DNA from: CAIKMD01 sp035277525 | Lineage (GTDB): Bacteria; Pseudomonadota; Alphaproteobacteria; ATCC43930; CGMCC-115725 | Length of the DNA: 64,000 nucleotides | Direction of reading: 5' to 3' | NCBI GenBank assembly: GCA_035277525.1 | Contig: DATEKH010000210.1 | Coordinates: 3,806 to 67,805, forward strand | Shown here: one piece after another, positions 57,239 to 64,000 of the stretch | How the letters are laid out: each line of letters opens with the position of its first letter | Position numbering within the stretch: the stretch's first letter is position 1 | Position numbers and translations under genes: made by a program | Notes under the pieces: generated by a model | Seen by the model: only the letters and a program-made list of their open reading frames with translations | What the model was told of the DNA's origin: nothing | Databases searched by the model: none

Positions 57239-57679
57239 CTAAATCTGCTCGCCGGTGTCGGCGGCGAGCCCGGCCGCCTTGATGCCGGCGACGGCGCAAG
57301 CCTCGTCATTCTCCGAGGTGTCGCCGGATATGCCGACAGCGCCGATGATCGTGCGGTCGGCGGCGCGGATGAGGACGCCGCCCGGCGCGGGCACGACCTT
57401 GCCTTCGGATGCGACCATCAGCGCCGTCAGAAAGGCGGGACCCGATTGCACCCGGCGAGCGAATTCGCGGCCGCCGAATCCCATGCCGAGCGTGCCCCAG
57501 GCTTTGCCTTGGGCGATTTGCGGCCGCAGGATGCTCGCGCCGTCCTCGCGCTTGAACGCCAGGAGATGGCCGCCGGCATCGAGCACGGCGACGGCCAGCG
57601 GCTTGAATTTCGCCTGACGGCCATGCTCGAGCGCCTTGTCGACGATGGTCGAGGCTTGGGCGAGGGTCAGTATCGTCAT
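57239..57679 (-). CDS. GlcG/HbpS-like (DUF336) protein
   Basis: A 146-residue protein of the GlcG/HbpS family, whose members bind haem or small ligands and often accompany catabolic genes. Typical motifs are LAVAVLDAGGHLLAFKRED, GREFARRVQSGP and the terminal GAVGISGDTSENDEACAVAG. I chose ATG 57679 because CAGGGAGA lies upstream; the frame extends further but looks non-coding. It is divergent from the dihydroxyphthalate decarboxylase-like gene across 88 bp, so they may share regulation. Biochemical role unclear. Confidence 0.88.
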   Translation of the reverse strand: MTILTLAQASTIVDKALEHGRQAKFKPLAVAVLDAGGHLLAFKREDGASILRPQIAQGKAWGTLGMGFGGREFARRVQSGPAFLTALMVASEGKVVPAPGGVLIRAADRTIIGAVGISGDTSENDEACAVAGIKAAGLAADTGEQI

Positions 57680-57767
57680 TGAAATCTCCCTGAAAAGCCG
57701 AGGTGGCGGCGATGGCTCACGGGTGGCAATATCACGCCCGTCACGCAAAAGGGATAGGAAATCGTCG

Positions 57768-58760
57768 ATGTCGAAATTGCGTCTGTCTTTTTCGTGCTGG
57801 GGCTATGACCGCATGCGCGCCCTTGTCGATGGCAGCGTCGAGCCCGAAGGGATCGATCTCAACTGCTTGACCAACGTCGTGGAGGAAACTTTCTTCCGCA
57901 TGGCGCGTCACCGCGAGTTCGACGTGGCCGAGATGTCGCTCTCGTCCTATTGCGTGTCGCTCATGCGGCCCGAGCGGCCGTTCATCGCGATCCCGGTCTT
58001 TCCCTCGCGCATGTTCCGCCACGGCTTCACCTTCGTTTCGGCCAAGAGCGGCATCAAGGAGCCAAAGGATCTCGCCGGCAAGCGCGTCGGCACGCCGGAA
58101 TATCAATTGACCGCGCCGGTGTGGATCCGCGGCATTCTGCAAGACGAATACGGGCTCGATCCCGCGAGCCCCGACTATCTGACGGGCGGCCTGTTCGAGC
58201 CCGGGCGCGAAGAGAAGATCACGCTGAACCTGCCCGAAAAATTCCGCGTCCGCTCGATCCCGGCGGGCAAGACGCTCTCCGGCATGATCGAGACGGGCGA
58301 GATCGACGCGCTGCAGGCGCCGCATCCGCCCTCGACCTTCTACAGCGCGCCGCAGGCGGTGAAGCGCTTGCATGAGAATTACGTTGAAATCGAGCGGTCC
58401 TATTTCCGCAAGACGCGCATCTTTCCGATCATGCACACCGTCGCGATCAAGCGCGAAGTCTATGAGGCCAATCGCTGGATCGCGCGGGCGCTTTTCAAGG
58501 CGTTCCTCGCGGCGCAGCGCAAGGTCTATGACGGTTTCCACCATCACGAGGCCTATCAGACCATGCTGCCCTGGCAGATGGCCCAAGTCGAGGAGGCGCA
58601 GCGCATCCTGGGCGATGATTGGTGGGCCTATGGCTTCGAGCCCAATCGCCACGTCCTCGACACTTTTTTGCGCTATCACCACGAGCAAGGGCTCTCGTCG
58701 CGGCGCTTGACGCCCGAAGAGCTGTTCGCGCCGGAAACCTTCGAGAGCTTCAAGATCTGA
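57768..58760 (+). CDS. 4,5-dihydroxyphthalate decarboxylase-like protein (periplasmic-binding-protein fold)
   Basis: A 330-residue protein of the Pht5-like group, which shares the bilobed binding-protein fold but has no signal peptide. Typical stretches are SFSCWGYDRMRALVDGSVEP, FDVAEMSLSSYCVS and the lobe switch DLAGKRVGTPEYQLTAPVW. In phthalate degradation Pht5 removes a carboxyl group from 4,5-dihydroxyphthalate, but most relatives are untested. ATG 57768 follows AGGAA. It is followed after 17 bases by the sorbosone dehydrogenase-like gene. It could act on an aromatic diacid. Confidence 0.85.
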   Translation: MSKLRLSFSCWGYDRMRALVDGSVEPEGIDLNCLTNVVEETFFRMARHREFDVAEMSLSSYCVSLMRPERPFIAIPVFPSRMFRHGFTFVSAKSGIKEPKDLAGKRVGTPEYQLTAPVWIRGILQDEYGLDPASPDYLTGGLFEPGREEKITLNLPEKFRVRSIPAGKTLSGMIETGEIDALQAPHPPSTFYSAPQAVKRLHENYVEIERSYFRKTRIFPIMHTVAIKREVYEANRWIARALFKAFLAAQRKVYDGFHHHEAYQTMLPWQMAQVEEAQRILGDDWWAYGFEPNRHVLDTFLRYHHEQGLSSRRLTPEELFAPETFESFKI

Positions 58761-58777
58761 CGGAAGCCGGAGAAGCC

Positions 58778-60082
58778 ATGCGGCGGCGGTGGATTGAAGA
58801 GGCGGGTCTCGGCGTCGCGCTGCTGGCGGGAGGAGCGCTCGGGCTGGGCGGTGCAGCGCGTGCAGCCGAGCCTATCTATCAGGGTCAGCAGGCTTTCGGC
58901 GGCTATCCGCGCGACGCACCGGGCGTATGGCACAAGATCACGCCGGCCGATCTGCCACCGCCTTTTGCGCCCGAGGCGCCGCCGAGTCCGCCGCATGAGC
59001 CGCGCGCCCAAGGCACGGCGCCGCAGGTTTTGCCAGGCTTCTCGCTCTCGGTTTTCGCGACCGGACTCCGCGAGCCGCGCCAGATGAAGCGAGCGCCCAA
59101 TGGCGACATCTTCCTCTCCGAAAGCGGCGCCGACCGCATTCGTGTCTTGCGCGCGCCCCAGGGCGCCGCCAAGGCCGCGAGCGATGAGATCTTTGCCGAG
59201 GTGCCGGCGCAGCCTTACGGCATCGCCTTCTACCCGCCCGGGCCAAACCCGCAATACCTCTATGTCGCCTCGGCAGGCGAGGTCGTGCGCATTCCCTATC
59301 GCGTGGGCGACACCAAGACGCGCGGACGAGCCGAAACCGTCATCCGCAACCTGCCCGATAGCGGCCATTGGACGCGCGACATTCTCTTCACGCCCGAAGG
59401 CAAGCATATGCTCGTTGCGGTCGGCTCGAACAGCAATATCAGCACCGGTGCGGCGGAGCGCTTCCGCGCCAATATTCTCGAATATTCGATCGATGGCACG
59501 GATCGCCGTGTCTACGCCTCGGGACTGCGCAACCCCGTGACGATCGCGTTCGATCCGGTCAACGACGCGCTGTGGGCGTCGGTCAATGAGCGCGACCGCA
59601 TGGGCGACAATCTACCGCCCGACTACGTCACCCATGTCGAAGAAGGAAAATTCTACGGGTGGCCATATTTCTATATCGGCAATCATCGCGATCCGCGGGT
59701 CAGCGGCACGCCGCCCGTGCCCGGCGATCAGGTCGTCCTACCCGATGTTTTGATCCAGCCGCATTCGGCGCCGCTCGGCATGGCATTCTACACGGGTACG
59801 CAGTTTCCCGCCGAATACCGCAACGATCTCTTCGTCGCGCTGCATGGCTCGTGGAATCGCAACGAGCCCACCGGTTACAAGGTGATCCGCGTGCAGATGC
59901 AGGACGGCCGTTCAACGGGCGCTTACGAGGATTTCATGACCGGCTTCCTCTCGGCCAATGGCGGCGTGCGCGGTCGCCCCGTCGGCGTCGTCGTGGCGGC
60001 AGATGGATCGCTCCTCGTCAGCGATGACGGCTCCGGCACGGTGTGGCGCATCGCCTATTCCGGCGGGAGAGAGGGCCGTTGA
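58778..60082 (+). CDS. exported PQQ-dependent sorbosone/aldose dehydrogenase-like protein
   Basis: A 434-residue six-bladed beta-propeller of the glucose/sorbosone dehydrogenase family. A signal peptide covers about residues 1-29 (MRRRWIEEAGLGVALLAGGA start, cleavage after ARA-AEP); the RRR start could also serve Tat export. Propeller sequence includes VFATGLREPRQMKRAPNGDI, ASGLRNPVTIAFDPVND and FYTGTQFPAEYRNDLFVALH. Such enzymes oxidise sugars or sugar aldehydes in the periplasm with PQQ, passing electrons to cytochromes. No PQQ synthesis genes are present in the window. Its stop overlaps the Nudix gene. Confidence 0.85.
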   Translation: MRRRWIEEAGLGVALLAGGALGLGGAARAAEPIYQGQQAFGGYPRDAPGVWHKITPADLPPPFAPEAPPSPPHEPRAQGTAPQVLPGFSLSVFATGLREPRQMKRAPNGDIFLSESGADRIRVLRAPQGAAKAASDEIFAEVPAQPYGIAFYPPGPNPQYLYVASAGEVVRIPYRVGDTKTRGRAETVIRNLPDSGHWTRDILFTPEGKHMLVAVGSNSNISTGAAERFRANILEYSIDGTDRRVYASGLRNPVTIAFDPVNDALWASVNERDRMGDNLPPDYVTHVEEGKFYGWPYFYIGNHRDPRVSGTPPVPGDQVVLPDVLIQPHSAPLGMAFYTGTQFPAEYRNDLFVALHGSWNRNEPTGYKVIRVQMQDGRSTGAYEDFMTGFLSANGGVRGRPVGVVVAADGSLLVSDDGSGTVWRIAYSGGREGR

Positions 60083-60867
60083 GCGACGCCATTCCGCTCT
60101 CCGCGACCGTGCTGCTGCTGCGTGATCGCGGCGAAGGCATCGAGGTGCTGATGATTACCCGGCATACCGAAGCGGTGTTCGCCGGCGGCGCGCGGGTCTT
60201 TCCTGGCGGAAGGCTCGACCCGGCGGATGCGGGCGCGGCCCTTATCGCGCGCTGCCGCGCAGTGCCGGGCGAAGGCATCCCGCAGATGGCGCTGCGTGTC
60301 TGCGCCATCCGCGAGACCTTCGAGGAAGCGCGGCTTCTGCTCGCGCGCCCACTCGGTTCGGCGGAGCTTCTAAGCGGCGACGCGCTCGCCGCGATCGAGG
60401 CGAGGCTCAAGGCGCGATATGGACGCGCGCCCGATTTTGCCGAGCTCGTGATCGAGGGTGGGCTCGAGCTTGCGACCGATCTGCTCGTGCCCTTTGCGCA
60501 TTGGATCACGCCCAAGCCGCGGCCGCGCCGCTTCGACACCTATTTCTATCTGGCGCCGACGCCCGAGGCGCAGGAGGCGCTGCACGACGGCGGCGAGGCG
60601 GTGGACTCCATCTGGGTCGATCCGGCGGAAGCCGCCGCCGATGGCGCGGCCAAGCGCGTCAAGATGATTTTCGCGACGCGCTTCAACCTCTTGAAGCTGG
60701 CGCGCAGCCGCAATCGCGACGCGGCTTTCGCCGCGGCGCGCGCCGATACCATCATCACGGTGTGCCCGGAGCATCGCGATACGCCGCAGGGCGCGGTGTG
60801 GTGCATTCCGCTCGAAGCGGGTTACGGCGTCACGGAAGTGCCGATCGCCAATGAGGTGACGGCGTAG
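60079..60867 (+). CDS. Nudix hydrolase, NUDT7/19-like
   Basis: A 262-residue Nudix protein. The Nudix helix is RETFEEARLLLA, preceded by FPGGRLDPADAGAAL with an insertion between the glycine loop and the helix. That split is characteristic of the NUDT7/NUDT19 CoA-type or ADP-ribose-type branch. The start is TTG 60079, which overlaps the previous stop (TTGA), with GGGAGAGAGGG just upstream. It ends 3 bases before the stop of the convergent hydratase/dehydrogenase gene. It may hydrolyse CoA or CoA esters, which would fit that neighbour. Confidence 0.85.
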   Translation: MSDAIPLSATVLLLRDRGEGIEVLMITRHTEAVFAGGARVFPGGRLDPADAGAALIARCRAVPGEGIPQMALRVCAIRETFEEARLLLARPLGSAELLSGDALAAIEARLKARYGRAPDFAELVIEGGLELATDLLVPFAHWITPKPRPRRFDTYFYLAPTPEAQEALHDGGEAVDSIWVDPAEAAADGAAKRVKMIFATRFNLLKLARSRNRDAAFAAARADTIITVCPEHRDTPQGAVWCIPLEAGYGVTEVPIANEVTA

Positions 60868-60870
60868 CGC

Positions 60871-62946
60871 TTAGCCGCGCCGGAGATCGGCGAAGCTCCT
60901 GGCTTCGCGCGCCAGCCGCATGAGCAGCGGCGCGGGCGCGAGCCCGTCATCGCCGAAGCGCCGCGCCGATTGCTCGAGCCGGTCGCAAATGGCGCCGAGA
61001 CCGACCTCATCGGCATAGCACATCGGCCCCCCGCGATAAGCCGGGAAGCCATAGCCATAGACCCAGATCACATCGATATCGCCGGCACGCTCGGCGATGC
61101 CTTCCTCGAGGATGCGCGCGCCCTCATTGATCATCGGATCGAGAAAGCGTGCGACGATCGCCTCGGGCGGCAGGCTCGCACGCGTCGCGGAGCCCCGCGC
61201 CGCATCGATGATGCGCTGCGCTTCGGGATCGGGCATAGGCGTGCGGCTGACGGCTTCATACCGGTAATAGCCCGCTCCGGTCTTCTGCCCCAGCCGTCCC
61301 GCATCGACGATCGCATCGGCCAAAGGCCAGTGCCGGCCACGCTGCTTGCGCGCGCGGTAGGAGATGTCGAGCCCGGCGAGGTCGCCGGCGGCGCAAGGCC
61401 CGATCGGAAAGCCGAAACCGGTCATCGCCTGATCGATCGCCTCGATGGCGATGCCCTCCTCGAGCAGCCGCTCCAGCTCGCGCCCGCGCTGCGTCAAAAG
61501 CCGGTTGCCAACGAATCCGTCGCAGGCGCCGACCACGACCGGAAGCTTTCTGATCTTGCGCCCGAGCGCCATGCCGGTCGCAAGCGCGGCCGCCGAGGTT
61601 TTGGCCGCGCGCACCACCTCCATGGCGCGCATGATCGTGGCGGGCGCAAAGAAATGGAGGCCCAAGACCAGCTCTGGCCGGCGGGTTTCGGCTGCGAGCG
61701 CATCGAGATCGAGGTAGGAGGTGTTGCTGGCGAGGATCGCGCCGGGCTTCGCAGCGCGGTCGAGCGCGGCGAAAATCTTCCGCTTCAGCGGCAGATCCTC
61801 GACCACCGCCTCGATGACGAGATCAGCCGCGGCGGCGTCCTCGAGTGCGGTCTTGCCGGCAATCGATGAGAGCCGGCGCTCGATCTCGGCGGCGGCGAGC
61901 CCGCGCTTGGCGCTCGCCTCGTAATGTCGGCGCAGCGCTGCCCGCGTGCGTTCGAGCGCCGCGTCGTCAGCCTCGACCAGCGTCACCGGCAGGCCCGCAT
62001 CGGCGCAGCAAATCGTGATCGCGCTGCCCATCGTGCCACCGCCGATCACCGCCACGCGCGCGATCGCTTGCGTCGGCGTGCCGGCCGGGATCGCTGCGCT
62101 TTTGGCACAATCGCGCTCGGCGAAGAAGAGATGGCGCAGCGCCTTCGACTGACGGCTCGTGACGGTCTCGGCGAAGATCGCAGCTTCGCGCGCGAGGCCC
62201 TCATCGAAAGGCCGAAGCGCCGCTTCGAGCGCGTCGATCGAGCGCCGCGGCGCCTCGAGCGCGGCCTTGCGCTTGGCGAGATCGGCGCGCGCGCGGGCGA
62301 AGAAATCCGGCTCCGGCGGGGGAGGCGGCGCCAAGTCGCGCACGCGCCTGAGCGGCTGCCGCTCGCGCAAGACCTGCTCGATAAAGGCGATCGCGCCGGC
62401 GCGCAGCTCGCCCTCGATGATCGCGTCGATCAGCCCCGCCTTGCGCGCAGTCTTGGCGTCGATGGCATCGCCGCCTGCAATCATCTCGAGCGCCAGGGGG
62501 AGGCCGACGAGGCGCGGCAGACGCTGCGTTCCGCCCGCGCCCGGGATGAGGCCGATCTTCACCTCGGGCTGGCCGAGACGCGCCTCGGGTGTCGCAACGC
62601 GATAATGACAGCCCATCGCCAGCTCGAGCCCGCCGCCGAGCGCGTGGCCGTGAATGCCGGCGACGATTGGAATTCGGCTCTCTTCCATCACGGCGATGAT
62701 CGCTGGATTGAGCGGCGGCTGGCGCGGGCTGTCGAACTCGGCGATATCGGCGCCAGCAATGAAGCCGCGTCCCGCGCCGAGAAGCAACACGGCTTTGGTC
62801 GCGGGCTCGGCAAGCGCCGCTTCGAGCGCGGCTTTGAGCGCGACACGCAACGCGTGGCTCGTGGCATTGACCGGCGGGTTGTCGATGGTCAGAACGGCGA
62901 TGCCGCCGATGTCCTCCGTGCGGACCAGGTCTTTGCCATTACCCAT
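60871..62946 (-). CDS. bifunctional enoyl-CoA hydratase / 3-hydroxyacyl-CoA dehydrogenase, FadJ-like
   Basis: A 691-residue beta-oxidation enzyme. The N-terminal crotonase domain has both catalytic glutamates: LGGGLELAMGC and LGQPEVKIGLIPGAGGT. The NAD-binding start of the dehydrogenase domain is VAVIGGGTMGSAI, with the catalytic His in LGLHFFAPATIM. Two C-terminal HAD segments follow (GDLAGLDIS, YGYGFPAYRGGPM). ATG 62946 follows GGGAGG by 9 bases. It is shorter than FadB/FadJ of E. coli by 20-40 residues and could serve fatty acid or CoA-bound ring-cleavage products. It is divergent from the LivH gene. Confidence 0.93.
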   Translation of the reverse strand: MGNGKDLVRTEDIGGIAVLTIDNPPVNATSHALRVALKAALEAALAEPATKAVLLLGAGRGFIAGADIAEFDSPRQPPLNPAIIAVMEESRIPIVAGIHGHALGGGLELAMGCHYRVATPEARLGQPEVKIGLIPGAGGTQRLPRLVGLPLALEMIAGGDAIDAKTARKAGLIDAIIEGELRAGAIAFIEQVLRERQPLRRVRDLAPPPPPEPDFFARARADLAKRKAALEAPRRSIDALEAALRPFDEGLAREAAIFAETVTSRQSKALRHLFFAERDCAKSAAIPAGTPTQAIARVAVIGGGTMGSAITICCADAGLPVTLVEADDAALERTRAALRRHYEASAKRGLAAAEIERRLSSIAGKTALEDAAAADLVIEAVVEDLPLKRKIFAALDRAAKPGAILASNTSYLDLDALAAETRRPELVLGLHFFAPATIMRAMEVVRAAKTSAAALATGMALGRKIRKLPVVVGACDGFVGNRLLTQRGRELERLLEEGIAIEAIDQAMTGFGFPIGPCAAGDLAGLDISYRARKQRGRHWPLADAIVDAGRLGQKTGAGYYRYEAVSRTPMPDPEAQRIIDAARGSATRASLPPEAIVARFLDPMINEGARILEEGIAERAGDIDVIWVYGYGFPAYRGGPMCYADEVGLGAICDRLEQSARRFGDDGLAPAPLLMRLAREARSFADLRRG

Positions 62947-63149
62947 CGGCCGAAGCCTCCCTTGCGACAAGAAGGCTTGAAGCGCCGCCCGGTTTCTGTC
63001 AAGCAAAGGGCGGAAGCATGCTCGGTTTGATGAGCGAGAGCATTGAACAGGGAGGAAGAATACGCCGCCTCGGCGCCGTGCTCGGCGCGAAGGAGCCGTC
63101 TTCTCCCGCGCCCGCAAGGGCGAAGCGCGGCTGAACGGGACGGGATCGC

Positions 63150-64000
63150 ATGCTGTTCTTGCAGCTCCTCGTGAACGGCGTGCTTCTGGGCGGGCTTTAC
63201 GGCCTCATGGCGCTCGGCATGGCGCTGGTCTGGGGCGTGCTCAACATCGTCAACCTCGCGCATGGCGCGCTCATCATGCTGGGCGGCTATTGCGTTTATT
63301 TTCTCTTCGCCGGTTTGGGCATCGATCCTTTCGCCGCGCTGCCGGTCGCGATGGCGGCGATGTTCGTGCTGGGCTATCTGCTGCAGCGCTGCGTGCTCAA
63401 TCTCATCATCCGCTCGGCACTGCTCAACACGCTGCTCATCACCTTCGGGCTCGAGATCGTCCTGACCTATCTCGCGCAGCTCGCCTTCAGCGCGGATGTC
63501 CGCACGATCAACCCCGCTTATGCGGGCGCGAACATGTCCTGGGGTGGGATCACCGTGCCGAGCGTGCGGCTCGCAGCCTTTCTCGTCGCGCTGTTCCTGG
63601 CGGCGGCGCTTTGGGTGCTGCTCGAGCGGACGCGGCTGGGGCGCGCCATCCGGGCGACCGCACAGAACCTCGTCGCGGCGCGGCTTTATGGCGTCGATCC
63701 GGCGCGGCTATATGCCATCACCTTCGGGCTGGGCGCGGCGCTCGCAGGCGCGGCGGGCGGCCTCTTCGGCCTTGTTTCGCAGATCACGCCCTATATCGGC
63801 GCGACCTTGACCGCAAAGTCCTTCGTTATCGCGATCATGGGCGGGCTCGAGAATCCCTTCGGCATCATCCTGGGCGGGCTCGTCATCGGCATCGCTGAAT
63901 CGCTCGCCGCGATCTATATCGGCCCGACTTTCACCGACGCGATCAGCTTCGGCCTCCTCGTGCTGATCCTCGTGGCGCGCCCGGCGCGCAGCTTGCGCGA
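63150..64000 (+). CDS. livH: branched-chain amino acid ABC transporter permease, LivH-type (3' partial)
   Basis: The first 283 codons of a LivH-like permease; the gene runs off the right edge with no stop. About eight hydrophobic segments are seen. NGVLLGGLYGLMALGMALVW and GVLNIVNLAHGALIMLGGY at the start are the LivH pattern, and RTRLGRAIRATAQNLVAARL with YGVDPARLYAITFGLG is the coupling region. A 38-codon frame at 63018-63134 lies before it but has little support. The other parts of the transporter (LivM, LivG/F, binding protein) would lie to the right. The substrate may be a branched-chain amino acid, amide or aromatic acid. Confidence 0.9.
   Translation, partial: MLFLQLLVNGVLLGGLYGLMALGMALVWGVLNIVNLAHGALIMLGGYCVYFLFAGLGIDPFAALPVAMAAMFVLGYLLQRCVLNLIIRSALLNTLLITFGLEIVLTYLAQLAFSADVRTINPAYAGANMSWGGITVPSVRLAAFLVALFLAAALWVLLERTRLGRAIRATAQNLVAARLYGVDPARLYAITFGLGAALAGAAGGLFGLVSQITPYIGATLTAKSFVIAIMGGLENPFGIILGGLVIGIAESLAAIYIGPTFTDAISFGLLVLILVARPARSLR

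Noticed and set aside
63018..63134. 38-codon frame before the LivH gene
   Set aside because: Too short, low-complexity end and no conservation evidence available here.

Overview
The window is GC-rich, densely packed bacterial chromosome, most likely from an alphaproteobacterium (Hyphomicrobiales or Rhodospirillales type). This rests on a GltB/GltD pair with alphaproteobacterial features, a metK-ahcY-metF block, a group III truncated haemoglobin, many catabolic and efflux genes, and double-hairpin intergenic repeats of the kind scattered through such genomes. I see no rRNA, tRNA, insertion sequence, prophage or CRISPR array. Both ends cut through transporter genes.

Layout. 1-2.9 kb: a NitT/TauT-type ABC importer, with the ATPase and permease facing a substrate-binding protein across a small membrane-protein gene. 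3.07-8.58 kb: a compact set on one strand made of an MFS carrier, an unusual fold-type I PLP enzyme, a TPR/ATP-grasp ligase and a group II PLP decarboxylase. The last three overlap by 4 bases at each junction, so they are probably one pathway; it matches no system I know and is the best candidate here for something undescribed. 9.1-15.2 kb: gltBD, NADPH glutamate synthase. 15.2-26.1 kb: an RND efflux locus with two inner-membrane pumps, one adaptor and two outer-membrane lipoprotein channels. 26.2-27.6 kb: an AAHS-type MFS carrier.

27.6-33.8 kb is a methyl-cycle block: a short MetE-like protein, a methyltransferase-fold protein with a possible helix-turn-helix N-terminus, metK, ahcY and a MetF-like reductase. 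In front of the methyltransferase-fold gene lies a structured leader with alternative inverted repeats and a stem that covers the ribosome binding site.

33.9-47.0 kb looks like an aromatic or heteroaromatic degradation region: CMD protein, cytochrome c, Rid protein, two cupins, amidohydrolase, GMC oxidoreductase, two alpha/beta hydrolases, luciferase-like monooxygenase, gentisate dioxygenase-like protein, PqqC/TenA-fold protein, an orphan molybdenum hydroxylase large subunit and a thioesterase. A divergent promoter with a perfect palindrome sits at 41.74-41.86 kb.

47.1-54.7 kb is rich in exporters: two MFS carriers, a second amidohydrolase, a truncated haemoglobin and a MarR-EmrA-EmrB operon. 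54.7-64 kb holds an orphan acidic protein, a ClC channel or antiporter with CBS domains, a GlcG/HbpS-like protein, a dihydroxyphthalate decarboxylase-like protein coupled to a sorbosone dehydrogenase-like enzyme and a Nudix hydrolase, a fused enoyl-CoA hydratase/3-hydroxyacyl-CoA dehydrogenase, and the start of a branched-chain amino-acid ABC transporter. Four unrelated palindromic intergenic repeats occur at 32.8, 39.6, 46.4 and 49.9 kb.
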